Source: an uncultured Croceitalea sp. (lineage in GTDB: Bacteria > Bacteroidota > Bacteroidia > Flavobacteriales > Flavobacteriaceae). From it: a DNA stretch of 64,000 nucleotides. Of the stretch, positions 1 to 7,332 are shown piece after piece. Positions within the stretch are counted from its first letter, which is position 1; each line of letters opens with the position of its first letter. Made by a program: the position numbers and the translations under genes. The DNA is taken from NCBI GenBank assembly GCA_947503285.1, contig CANNDD010000003.1, positions 372,001 to 436,000 on the forward strand, in the 5' to 3' direction. A model generated the notes under the pieces. That model was not told the origin of the DNA. It made no database searches and saw nothing but the letters and a program-made list of their open reading frames with translations.

Positions 1-149
1 TCAGGTAGTTTTTCATTATAGGATTTCACTTCAGAAGTTACACGAGCGGCAATAAGATCTTTGACCGTCGTGCGTTCGTTTTGAACTGCAATCTCTATTT
101 CATTTAGGATATCTCCAGAGAACGTGGCATCTTTTACTGTTATTACCAT
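1..149 (-). CDS. hypothetical protein, 5' part only
   Basis: An open frame on the minus strand starts at ATG 149-147 (MVITVKDATFSGD...) and runs out of the window after 49 codons without a stop. The visible part has a short beta-like start followed by an acidic, probably helical stretch (DLIAARVTSEVKSYNEK). I do not recognise the family. It lies 59 bp downstream of the WYL regulator on the same strand, so it may be co-transcribed with it and could belong to the RNA-repair cassette. Nothing visible gives a function. Confidence 0.6.
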   Translation of the reverse strand, partial: MVITVKDATFSGDILNEIEIAVQNERTTVKDLIAARVTSEVKSYNEKLP

Positions 150-208
150 ATCATATTTTTCTTGAATTTATTCATTTTTTGACTTTCTACGATAATTTCT
201 CGATGAGA

Positions 209-1225
209 TTAATTTAAATCGTAGTAACTGAAAGCTTTTACCAATTTCTTAGCAATTCGCTTGCGAAGTCTTTCAGGTTGAACTACTTCAATAGCATCAC
301 CAAAACCTAAAATCAAACGTTCCAATTCAAAGTTGATTTTCACCTTGATATTCACTTCTACACTACCATCTTCATTTTCTTTTTCAATAATCTGTGAATG
401 ATGTAAAGGTTTGGTGATGACATAAGGAGCATTGTATTTGTCAATCCATAATTTGATATTGGAAGCCCTTTCACCTTGGTTCACGGTGACACCTACAACA
501 TCTTTATAAAAGGTGTCCGCATCAAATTCATAATTGGAATATGGAGTTGTGAAATCATAGTCAATCGAAATGATTCGGTCAAGGGCAAGATTAACTATGC
601 CTTTGTTCTTATTTCCCATTCCTATCAGGAACCATCGGTTATTAAACTCCTTCAGTAAACAGGGATGAAAAGTAATTACATTGGCCGTAACGGCTTTAAA
701 AGATTTGTACTCCACCTTCAAGACTACTTTTTTCTGAATGGCTTGATAGAGTTCGTCAAGCCAATGTAATCCTTTTAGATTCTCGTTCTTATCTAAATGA
801 ATTATGGATGATTGATGCGTCTTCTCGGTATATACTTTATCCTCTAAGCGTTGAATAATTCCCCCTAGTTCTGAAAACAAAGAAAAGTCTTTGAACTGCT
901 TGAGCATTTCTACAGTTTCAGAAAGGACATTCATGTCGTTCTCCGTTATCGGGATATCCGTAATGGAATAATCCTCATCTTCGTATTTGTAATACTTTCT
1001 ATCATAAGCAACAATTGGAGCATTGTAACCTAGCTTATCACTCCGCATCAACTGAATATCGAGTTGCACGGTCCGTTTGCTTACATTCACTTCCCTACCC
1101 TCGTATTCATATAAGGCATCTGAACAAGCTTCTATCAAATCATTCAGAGTCCATTGCCTATAGTTATTTTGAAGGCATTTGTCAATAGCTTTATAGCGGA
1201 TAAGGGCGTTTTTGTTGAGGGCCAT
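209..1225 (-). CDS. WYL-domain transcriptional regulator
   Basis: 338 residues. The N-terminal part (about 1-90) looks like a winged-helix DNA-binding domain that sorts promoters by palindrome (KRTVQLDIQLMRSD). The middle and C-terminal parts (about 155-330) have the arrangement of WYL proteins: a beta-rich segment with the YKS/FHPCLLKEFNNRWFLIG core, then a WCX-like C-terminal extension. WYL proteins are ligand- or nucleic-acid-sensing regulators, many controlling phage-defence and DNA/RNA-damage operons. The gene is divergent from the nucleotidyltransferases; the 91-bp gap holds a perfect 9-bp-arm palindrome that recurs in front of rtcB and the structured RNA region. I infer that this protein binds that box. 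On its own strand the box would also cover the -33 region of a possible promoter, which would give autoregulation. Confidence 0.85.
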   Translation of the reverse strand: MALNKNALIRYKAIDKCLQNNYRQWTLNDLIEACSDALYEYEGREVNVSKRTVQLDIQLMRSDKLGYNAPIVAYDRKYYKYEDEDYSITDIPITENDMNVLSETVEMLKQFKDFSLFSELGGIIQRLEDKVYTEKTHQSSIIHLDKNENLKGLHWLDELYQAIQKKVVLKVEYKSFKAVTANVITFHPCLLKEFNNRWFLIGMGNKNKGIVNLALDRIISIDYDFTTPYSNYEFDADTFYKDVVGVTVNQGERASNIKLWIDKYNAPYVITKPLHHSQIIEKENEDGSVEVNIKVKINFELERLILGFGDAIEVVQPERLRKRIAKKLVKAFSYYDLN

Positions 1226-1261
1226 TTAGCAGTATTTTTAATGAAAGTAAAAATATAATTT

Positions 1262-1300
1262 TACTACGCAAAATAATTGCGTAGTACTTCATCAAATTTG
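1262..1300 (+). promoter_or_regulatory. WYL-box promoter 1 (nucleotidyltransferase operon)
   Basis: Palindrome TACTACGCA-N7-TGCGTAGTA (1262-1286), spacer AAATAAT, followed by CAAATTTG (1293-1300), which resembles the Bacteroidota -7 element TAnnTTTG. The right arm starts exactly 15 nt before the -7-like element, the same spacing as at the two other copies. There is no TTG at the usual -33 distance; the palindrome occupies that place, which suits an activator or an occluding repressor. The predicted transcript starts only about 10 nt before the ATG at 1317. Confidence 0.75.
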
Positions 1301-1316
1301 TATCATAATTTTAGAA

Positions 1317-2054
1317 ATGATGAAAAGTAAACTTAAAAATCTAGCAACTGACAAGAAAGTAGACATACTCTTTGCTTGTGAATCTGGAAGTAGGGCTTGG
1401 GGCTTTGCTTCCCCAGATAGTGATTTTGATGTTAGATTTGTATATACACATCCAATAGAGTGGTATTTGTCAATCTCGGAAAAACGAGATAGCATCGATA
1501 TAATCGATGGTGATTTTGATGCGGTCGGTTGGGAGCTCAGAAAGAAACTACGCTTGCTTAAAAAGTCGAACGTACCTGCATTGGAGCATTTGTTCTCACC
1601 TATAACATACATCGAAGAAAGCACATCCATAAAGGAACTGCGAGCGATAGCTAAAGATTGCTTTTCTCCTGTAGCTTGTATGTATCACTATTTAAGTATG
1701 AGCAAAAAATATGAAGAAAAGTTGACTGGTGAAACTGTAAAACTAAAGAGTTTGTTTTATGCATTGCGAACAGCTTTGGCGGGCAAGTGGATACTTGAAC
1801 ACAATACGATGCCACCTGTTGTTTTTAGCAAGATGTTATCTCTTGTAAAAAGGGGTGAGGAAGACGAAATAAGAAACTTGATGGTTATAAAATCGGAGAA
1901 TAACGAAAGTTATTTACATTCCAGAAATGAGAAAGTCGTAAATCTTATCACAAGTGTTTTAGTTAATAACGAAAAGTTTGCAAAATCTCTTTCAGGGGGA
2001 AAACCTGATACTGATAGAATTGATAGTTTTTTATATAACACCTTGACCAAATGA
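1317..2054 (+). CDS. nucleotidyltransferase domain protein 1 (COG3541-like)
   Basis: 245 residues. The N-terminal pol-beta-superfamily signature is clear: G-S-R-A-W-G at about residues 23-28, then S-D-x-D-V-R at about 34-39, where the two aspartates would bind the metal ions. A helical C-terminal half follows, as in the predicted nucleotidyltransferases grouped as COG3541/YcgL. Substrate is unknown; the neighbourhood (RtcB ligase, tRNA array) makes an RNA 3' end a reasonable guess, for example end repair or CCA-like addition, but the sequence does not show this. It overlaps the next gene by 4 bp (ATGA), so the two are translationally coupled. It is probably the first gene transcribed from the WYL-box promoter. 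A second in-frame ATG follows directly. Confidence 0.8.
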   Translation: MMKSKLKNLATDKKVDILFACESGSRAWGFASPDSDFDVRFVYTHPIEWYLSISEKRDSIDIIDGDFDAVGWELRKKLRLLKKSNVPALEHLFSPITYIEESTSIKELRAIAKDCFSPVACMYHYLSMSKKYEEKLTGETVKLKSLFYALRTALAGKWILEHNTMPPVVFSKMLSLVKRGEEDEIRNLMVIKSENNESYLHSRNEKVVNLITSVLVNNEKFAKSLSGGKPDTDRIDSFLYNTLTK

Positions 2055-3103
2055 AAACAATAGAAGAACTAAAAGCTTCAGGAAATATCATATTTGAATG
2101 TATCAGCGGTAGTAGAGCATACGGACTCGCTACCACTTCTTCTGATACCGATATTCGTGGAGTTTTTGTACTACCAAAAGAAAAGTATTATTCATTGGAA
2201 TATGTGGGTCAAATAAATAACGAGACGAACGATATTGTTTATTATGAGCTCAAAAAGTTTATAGAACTTCTTTCAAAAAACAATCCTAATATTCTTGAAT
2301 TGTTAAGTGTTCCTGAAGACTGCATACTCTCAAAGCATCCGCTATTCGATAAAGTCAAGTCTGAGTACTTTCTTTCAAAATTGTGCAAAGACACCTTTGC
2401 GAATTACGCTTTTACTCAAATAAAAAAGGCAAGAGGATTGAAGAAAAAAATAGTTAATCCTGTCGAAAAAGAACGAAAATTTGTTACTGACTTTTGTTTT
2501 GTTCGAAAAGAAAAGGGAGCTGTGCCTTTGAATACTTTTTTAGAAAATGAAGGTTTCGAGGTGGACCATTGTGGATTGGCTAAAATAAGTCACATGAAAG
2601 ATTGTTACAATCTCTTCTACAACCCTTATATGAAGTATAGTGGCGTTGCAAGAGAAAATGCGAATGAAGTTTGCCTTAGTTCAATTCCAAAATCGGAAGT
2701 GCCAGCGGCTATTTTATATTTCAATCGAGATGGTTATTCATCCCATTGTAAAAAGTATAAAGAGTATTGGTCTTGGGTAGAAAAGCGAAATGATGAACGT
2801 TACAAGAGTAATATCTCGCATAGCAAGAACTACGATGCTAAAAACATGATGCACACTTTTCGTCTTTTACATATGGCTAAAGAAATAGGTGCTTATAATA
2901 AAATCATAGTGAAAAGACCAGACCGAGATTTTCTGCTAGCTGTCAAAAATGCTGAATTCGAATATGAAGAGTTGGTGGAAAGAGCTGAAAAGTTAAGATT
3001 GGAATTAGAAGTTATTTATGAAAAATCTAGTTTGATGGCGAGACCTAATTTAGATATTGTAAATGAGTTATTAGTGGAAATAAGAGAGCAATTCTATCAA
3101 TAA
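2051..3103 (+). CDS. nucleotidyltransferase domain protein 2 (COG3541-like)
   Basis: 350 residues, a second member of the same superfamily as the gene before it: G-S-R-A-Y-G at about residues 20-25 and S-D-T-D-I-R at about 31-36 provide the metal-binding motif. It is about 100 residues longer than protein 1; the extra part includes a basic segment (KKARGLKKKIVNP, about 123-135) that could contact nucleic acid. The start overlaps the stop of protein 1 by 4 bp. Two non-identical paralogues in one operon suggest either a heteromer or two successive reactions. Role in 3'-end metabolism of tRNA is inference from context only. Confidence 0.8.
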   Translation: MKTIEELKASGNIIFECISGSRAYGLATTSSDTDIRGVFVLPKEKYYSLEYVGQINNETNDIVYYELKKFIELLSKNNPNILELLSVPEDCILSKHPLFDKVKSEYFLSKLCKDTFANYAFTQIKKARGLKKKIVNPVEKERKFVTDFCFVRKEKGAVPLNTFLENEGFEVDHCGLAKISHMKDCYNLFYNPYMKYSGVARENANEVCLSSIPKSEVPAAILYFNRDGYSSHCKKYKEYWSWVEKRNDERYKSNISHSKNYDAKNMMHTFRLLHMAKEIGAYNKIIVKRPDRDFLLAVKNAEFEYEELVERAEKLRLELEVIYEKSSLMARPNLDIVNELLVEIREQFYQ

Positions 3104-3108
3104 TTTTT

Positions 3109-3147
3109 TACTACGCAAAATAATTGCGCACATGAGTCGCAAGTTTG
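3109..3147 (+). promoter_or_regulatory. WYL-box promoter 2 (rtcB)
   Basis: Left arm TACTACGCA (3109-3117), spacer AAATAAT, right arm decayed to TGCGCACA (3125-3132), then CAAGTTTG (3140-3147). Left arm and spacer are identical to copy 1, and the distance from right arm to the -7-like element is again exactly 15 nt. It gives rtcB a promoter of its own about 85 bp before the ATG, just after the stop of nucleotidyltransferase 2. Confidence 0.7.
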
Positions 3148-3162
3148 TACCGGAATCATAAA

Positions 3163-3218
3163 GAAGCCGGTTCACCGACTTCATGTAGCGCCCCACCGAA
3201 CGCTGGAGTCGGTGGGGC
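3163..3218 (+). promoter_or_regulatory. structured rtcB 5' leader with two alternative folds
   Basis: The leader between the predicted start site (about 3154) and the rtcB ATG holds a hairpin at 3163-3182 (GAAG/CTTC and CGG/CCG) and a perfect 9-bp hairpin at 3190-3218 (GCCCCACCG with CGGTGGGGC). Bases 3173-3180 (CACCGACT) can instead pair with 3207-3214 (AGTCGGTG), which breaks both hairpins. No T-run follows, so it is not a terminator. This could be a post-transcriptional control element or an RNA target of the system. Confidence 0.45.
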
Positions 3219-3221
3219 TAA

Positions 3222-4640
<1,419 letters not shown>

Positions 4641-4691
4641 TTCAACCAAAAATTTGTTTTGAATCTTAAAATTATCACATCTTTGTAAAAG

Positions 4692-4869
4692 AAATGATAC
4701 CGAGAAAGTTACATATCATCCAAGAACAAGGGCTTTGCCTCTTCGATTTTCGCTCAGAATATAGTGAGCGAAACGGACGCTATGCGACTTTATTTAAAAA
4801 TTGATTCTATGAATTAATACAATAAAACGATAAAGAGAAAGCGTCCAACTAAAATTGGGCGCTTTTTTT
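4692..4869 (+). ncRNA. candidate small RNA between rtcB and the tRNA array
   Basis: A promoter-like pair, TTTG at 4653-4656 and CATCTTTG at 4678-4685 (21-nt spacing), precedes about 180 nt without a convincing reading frame that ends in a strong intrinsic terminator. Inside lies a perfect 9-bp hairpin (TTTCGCTCA with TGAGCGAAA, about 4747-4772). It may be an independent small RNA or simply the 3' UTR of rtcB. No family recognised. Confidence 0.35.
4838..4869 (+). terminator. intrinsic terminator after rtcB
   Basis: GCGTCCAA pairs with TTGGGCGC across a 6-nt loop (one G-U pair), flanked by AAA and a run of seven T. It ends transcription coming from rtcB or from the candidate small RNA. Confidence 0.75.
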
Positions 4870-5053
4870 ATGGAATTTTTTAAACCAATAAATGAGAAGT
4901 AAAGAAATACAAAATTAGATAGTTGAAACAGAAAACAATTGGTAGACAGACGATTGTACAAAATGTTTAAAATCCGTAGGAATACGGACAGGGATTCTAT
5001 TATCAAAATTTAATCACAACTAATTGATTATCAATAAATTAAATTGATATTTT

Positions 5054-5085
5054 CTTGTGTAATCTAAAATTCGTTTTTAGCTTTG
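5054..5085 (+). promoter_or_regulatory. promoter upstream of the tRNA array
   Basis: TTG at 5055-5057 and TAGCTTTG at 5078-5085, 20 nt apart, match the Bacteroidota housekeeping promoter. No WYL box is present here, so this part of the array may be expressed constitutively up to the terminator at 5267. A 20-bp sequence just upstream (5025-5044) recurs exactly at 18043-18062. Confidence 0.6.
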
Positions 5086-5113
5086 CATCGTCATAAATTA
5101 TAAACCCATATAA

Positions 5114-5242
5114 ATGGAATCTTTAAAAAGACATATACAATTAGTTGAATTATATCTCTGTTGGCCGAAAGGGTTTGAACGGTTTTATAGTGATCAACTG
5201 TCCATTTGTAAACAAAGGAGAAATACGTGTATCATATGTTGA
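5114..5242 (+). CDS. possible 42-residue leader peptide
   Basis: ATG 5114 to TGA 5240-5242 encodes 42 residues starting MESLKRHIQLVELYL and ending in a Cys-rich tail (CIIC). It sits between the array promoter and an intrinsic terminator that precedes the first tRNA, the layout of a leader peptide. No clear ribosome binding site and no relatives known to me; it may equally be chance. Confidence 0.25.
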   Translation: MESLKRHIQLVELYLCWPKGFERFYSDQLSICKQRRNTCIIC

Positions 5243-5266
5243 CGTAAAGACAACACTCATATATAC

Positions 5267-5297
5267 AAAGCATCTCCGATAAAGAGATGCTTTTTTT
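5267..5297 (+). terminator. intrinsic terminator directly before the tRNA array
   Basis: GCATCTC (5270-5276) pairs with GAGATGC (5284-5290) across a 7-nt loop, followed by seven T. It ends 14 bp before the first tRNA, so transcription from the promoter at 5054 must read through it to reach the tRNA genes, or the array uses a promoter I cannot see. Confidence 0.75.
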
Positions 5298-5311
5298 ATG
5301 CTTATGATTTC

Positions 5312-5399
5312 GGAAGAGCAAGCCAATGGGCGGTGGCCACACTCTTGAAAAGTGCTCGGAGTAACCAGTCTCGTGTGGGTTCGACTCCCACCTCTTCCG
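5312..5399 (+). tRNA. tRNA-Ser(UGA)
   Basis: First tRNA of the array. Acceptor GGAAGAG/CTCTTCC, anticodon loop CUUGAAA, extended variable region as expected for serine, T arm GTGGG-TTCGACT-CCCAC. The upper anticodon stem has an A-C mismatch. CCA is not encoded (G then CT). Confidence 0.85.
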
Positions 5400-5404
5400 C
5401 TTTT

Positions 5405-5493
5405 GGAGGGTAGGCAAATACTGGTTTGTTGCGCTCGCCTGCTAAGCGAGTCTACCACTGGTAGTGAAGGTTCAATTCCTTTGCCCTCCGCCA
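5405..5493 (+). tRNA. tRNA-Ser(GCU)
   Basis: Acceptor GGAGGGT/GCCCTCC, anticodon stem CTCGC/GCGAG around loop CUGCUAA, long variable hairpin (CTACC/GGTAG), T loop TTCAATT. It is the only member of the array with a fully encoded CCA end. Confidence 0.88.
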
Positions 5494-5497
5494 AATT

Positions 5498-5570
5498 GAC
5501 AAGGTGGCTGAATGGTTAAGGCAATGGTCTGCAAAACTATTTTTTATGAGTTCGAATCTCATCCTTGTCT
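5498..5570 (+). tRNA. tRNA-Cys(GCA)
   Basis: Acceptor GACAAGG/CCTTGTC, anticodon stem ATGGT/ACTAT (one G-U pair) with loop CUGCAAA, variable region TTTTT, T arm ATGAG-TTCGAAT-CTCAT. CCA not encoded. Confidence 0.85.
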
Positions 5571-5580
5571 CTAAAATCTT

Positions 5581-5663
5581 GGAAGCATTGAGCAATTGGC
5601 TGGCTCGCCTGACTGTAAATCAGGTTCAGAAATGACATGTAGGTTCGAGTCCTGCTGCTTCCA
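5581..5663 (+). tRNA. tRNA-Tyr(GUA)
   Basis: Acceptor GGAAGCA/TGCTTCC, anticodon stem CCTGA/TCAGG with loop CUGUAAA, long variable region as usual for bacterial tyrosine tRNA, T loop TTCGAGT. Discriminator A is followed by CA rather than CCA. Confidence 0.88.
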
Positions 5664-5667
5664 CAAC

Positions 5668-5738
5668 GCGTCTGTGGTGTAATGGTAGCATCTGGGTCTC
5701 CAAAACCTAGGATTGAGGTTCGAATCCTTACGGACGCG
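5668..5738 (+). tRNA. tRNA-Trp(CCA)
   Basis: Acceptor GCGTCTG/CGGACGC, anticodon stem TGGGT/ACCTA with loop CUCCAAA, T arm TGAGG-TTCGAAT-CCTTA. Discriminator G followed by CA. Confidence 0.86.
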
Positions 5739-5741
5739 CAA

Positions 5742-5814
5742 AGTACCGTAGTTCAAAGGCTAGAGCGCCCGACTGTCTATCGGGAAGTTACGGGTTCGAG
5801 TCCCGTCGGTACTG
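5742..5814 (+). tRNA. tRNA-Asp(GUC)
   Basis: Acceptor AGTACCG/CGGTACT, anticodon stem CCCGA/TCGGG with loop CUGUCUA, T arm ACGGG-TTCGAGT-CCCGT. First pair is A-U rather than the usual G-C. Discriminator G followed by CA. Confidence 0.88.
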
Positions 5815-5820
5815 CAAAAC

Positions 5821-5890
5821 TGAGAAGATAACGGTGGTTGTTTACCCGCCTTGGACGCGGGAGGTGGCAAGTTCGAATCTTGCTTCTCAG
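5821..5890 (+). tRNA. tRNA-Pro(UGG), weak D arm
   Basis: Acceptor TGAGAAG/CTTCTCA, anticodon stem CCCGC/GCGGG with loop CUUGGAC, T arm GCAAG-TTCGAAT-CTTGC. The D arm is short and poorly paired (70 nt in total), suggesting relaxed selection on the full fold. Confidence 0.78.
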
Positions 5891-5897
5891 ACGAAAT

Positions 5898-5969
5898 GCT
5901 CCATTAGCATAGTGGCTAGTGCATCCGACTTTCTATCGGAAGACAAGGGTTCGATTCCCTTATGGAGTA
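5898..5969 (+). tRNA. tRNA-Glu(UUC)
   Basis: Acceptor GCTCCAT/ATGGAGT with a G1-U72 pair, anticodon stem TCCGA/TCGGA with loop CUUUCUA, T arm AAGGG-TTCGATT-CCCTT. Discriminator A followed by CA. Confidence 0.87.
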
Positions 5970-5974
5970 CAAAA

Positions 5975-6047
5975 TGAGGTATAACTCAGTTGGTAGAGTA
6001 CCGTGCTTTTAACACGGGAGTCTTAGGTTCGAACCCTAATGCCTCAA
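5975..6047 (+). tRNA. tRNA-Lys(UUU)
   Basis: Acceptor TGAGGTA/TGCCTCA, anticodon stem CCGTG/CACGG with loop CUUUUAA, T arm TTAGG-TTCGAAC-CCTAA. Discriminator A followed by CA. Confidence 0.87.
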
Positions 6048-6051
6048 CAAT

Positions 6052-6124
6052 GCAGGGATGGCGAAATGGCAAACGCAGCTGGTTTAGAACCAGTACTCTG
6101 AGAGTTCGAATCTCTCTCCCTGTA
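6052..6124 (+). tRNA. tRNA-Leu(UAG) without long variable arm
   Basis: Acceptor GCAGGGA/TCCCTGT (G1-U72), loop UUUAGAA on a 4-5 bp anticodon stem, T arm GAGAG-TTCGAAT-CTCTC. Only about 5 nt separate anticodon stem and T stem. Bacterial leucine tRNAs are class II with a long variable arm, so this one keeps the leucine anticodon on a class I body and may not be charged with leucine. Confidence 0.8.
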
Positions 6125-6128
6125 CTAT

Positions 6129-6202
6129 GCCCCACTAGCCCAACTGGCAGAGGCAAAGGACTTAAAATCCTTCAAGTCCAAGTTCGAATCTTGGGTGGGG
6201 TA
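6129..6202 (+). tRNA. tRNA-Leu(UAA) without long variable arm
   Basis: Acceptor GCCCCAC/GTGGGGT (G1-U72), anticodon stem AAGGA/TCCTT with loop CUUAAAA, variable region CAAGT, T arm CCAAG-TTCGAAT-CTTGG. As in the neighbour, the class II arm normal for leucine is absent. Discriminator A followed by CA. Confidence 0.83.
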
Positions 6203-6208
6203 CATAAT

Positions 6209-6280
6209 AAGTTTATGGTGTAATGGATAGCACGCAGGGTTTCTAACCCTGAGGTATGAGTTCAAATCTTGTTAGGCTTG
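6209..6280 (+). tRNA. tRNA-Arg(UCU)
   Basis: Acceptor AAGTTTA/TAGGCTT with two G-U pairs, anticodon stem CAGGG/CCCTG with loop UUUCUAA, weak T stem ATGAG/CTTGT around TTCAAAT. Discriminator G followed by CA. Confidence 0.78.
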
Positions 6281-6285
6281 CAAAT

Positions 6286-6357
6286 AGACCCGTGATGTAA
6301 TGGTTAGCATACAAGGTTTTGATCCTCGTTGTAAAGGTTCAAATCCTTTCGGGTTTT
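6286..6357 (+). tRNA. tRNA-Gln(UUG)
   Basis: Acceptor AGACCCG/CGGGTTT, loop UUUUGAU on an anticodon stem with one A-C mismatch, T arm AAAGG-TTCAAAT-CCTTT. Followed by T then CA. Confidence 0.78.
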
Positions 6358-6362
6358 CAAAT

Positions 6363-6435
6363 GGTGTCTCTGGCTTATTTGGTAAAGCGCCCCGCTGTGA
6401 ACGGGAAGAATAGGGTTCGAATCCCAGAGTACACC
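6363..6435 (+). tRNA. tRNA-His(GUG)
   Basis: Anticodon stem CCCCG/CGGGA with loop CUGUGAA. The extra G at -1 facing C73, the hallmark of histidine tRNA, is kept. The acceptor has a C-U mismatch and the T stem is only 3-4 bp, so the fold is degraded although the anticodon arm is sound. C73 is followed by CA. Confidence 0.78.
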
Positions 6436-6441
6436 CAAAAG

Positions 6442-6514
6442 GGAACAATAGCAAAGATGGTCAATGCTGCGGATTGAAGATTCGAAGATACAGGTTCGAG
6501 TCCTGTCTGTTCCA
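6442..6514 (+). tRNA. tRNA-Phe(GAA)
   Basis: Acceptor GGAACA/TGTTCC, loop UUGAAGA (anticodon GAA) on a weak anticodon stem, T arm ACAGG-TTCGAGT-CCTGT. The D stem is 3 bp. Discriminator A followed by CA. Confidence 0.78.
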
Positions 6515-6518
6515 CAAC

Positions 6519-6591
6519 AGGAGTATAGTTCAATTGGATAGAACACTGGGCTACGAACTCAGAGATGCGAGTTCGAGTCTTGCTACTTCTG
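6519..6591 (+). tRNA. tRNA-Arg(ACG)
   Basis: Last of the 16. Acceptor AGGAGTA/TACTTCT, anticodon stem CTGGG/CTCAG with loop CUACGAA, T arm GCGAG-TTCGAGT-CTTGC. Discriminator G followed by CT. Confidence 0.85.
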
Positions 6592-6610
6592 CTAAAAACA
6601 AAAGAAATCT

Positions 6611-6650
6611 TAACTACGCATAATAATTGCGTAGTTATGTTTCAGTTTTG
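6611..6650 (+). promoter_or_regulatory. WYL-box promoter 3 (structured tRNA-like RNA)
   Basis: Perfect palindrome TAACTACGCA-N7-TGCGTAGTTA (6611-6637) followed by CAGTTTTG (6643-6650). The right arm again starts 15 nt before the -7-like element, as in front of the nucleotidyltransferases and rtcB. It lies between the conventional tRNA array and the structured region and should start a transcript near 6657. Confidence 0.75.
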
Positions 6651-6667
6651 TGGAGTAATTAGAAAAT

Positions 6668-6871
6668 ACCTCTTTAGCTTAAAAGGAAGAGCTGTGGTAA
6701 AAGATATTGATCGTAGCCACGGAGTGATTGGAAGATGTTGTTAGCGGCGTGCCTGCTAATGAATAGAATTTGCAGAAGCACCGAAATGGTCAAAAATCAA
6801 AGTAGGGAAGCGCATTTATAGCCAATCTGTTCGTTTCGACGAAAGTGTCAGTTCGAATCTGGCAAGAGGTA
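6668..6871 (+). ncRNA. tRNA-like module a: anticodon arm replaced by a ~150-nt insert
   Basis: Acceptor ACCTCTT (6668-6674) pairs perfectly with AAGAGGT (6864-6870), discriminator A then CA. D arm GCTT-AAAAGGAA-GAGC and T arm GTCAG-TTCGAAT-CTGGC are canonical. Between D stem and variable region, about 6694-6841 replaces the anticodon arm with its own hairpins (CTGTGG/CCACGG, TTCGT-TTCG-ACGAA). No 7-nt anticodon loop can be placed. Confidence 0.6.
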
Positions 6872-7332
6872 CAAAGTTCATTGAAATTAGAAGTTCCACA
6901 ATGGAGCTTCATCGTGTAAATCGTCATTTCTTTTAAATGATGGGGCGGCTTATCGTCCTTAGATAAACTTGGTAACAAGGATAAATCTGTTAGCTGGCAC
7001 AGCAAGCGGAGACTGTTTTTTGCAATACAGTACAGGTAAGCAAGCAACCAACATAAGTCATGATTTGCCAGGGGCGACCGCTTAAGCAGATTAGGACTTA
7101 TAGCCAATACTTTTGGGTAGGCTTGAGATGGAGACATCAATAGGTGAAGTTGTGGTAATGGGTTACGTATAGGTCATCCAACCTAGCGGAGCTTATTGCA
7201 GCATTAAAGGTACCCGGCGGGAAACTGTTCGGTAGCTTAAAGTGCTGTGTGTCGGGAGACATACAAGAAGAAGGTTGGTATTTTGTGGGCAAAATCTACG
7301 GGGCCATTCTCGAAGCCCTTCTTCTAGGCCAA

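Noticed and set aside
5312-6591. tRNA array as part of a prophage
   Set aside because: Phages often carry tRNA arrays, but no capsid, tail, terminase or replication gene is present, and the flanks are RNA-repair genes sharing a promoter box with the adjacent RNA.
6611-6637. Palindrome read as an intrinsic terminator of the tRNA array
   Set aside because: No T-run follows, and the same palindrome with the same distance to a -7 element occurs before two protein operons, so an operator is the better reading.
6694-6841. Group I or group II intron in tRNA-like module a
   Set aside because: No matching anticodon stem halves, no recognisable P7/G-binding core or domain V; it remains untestable here without covariance models.
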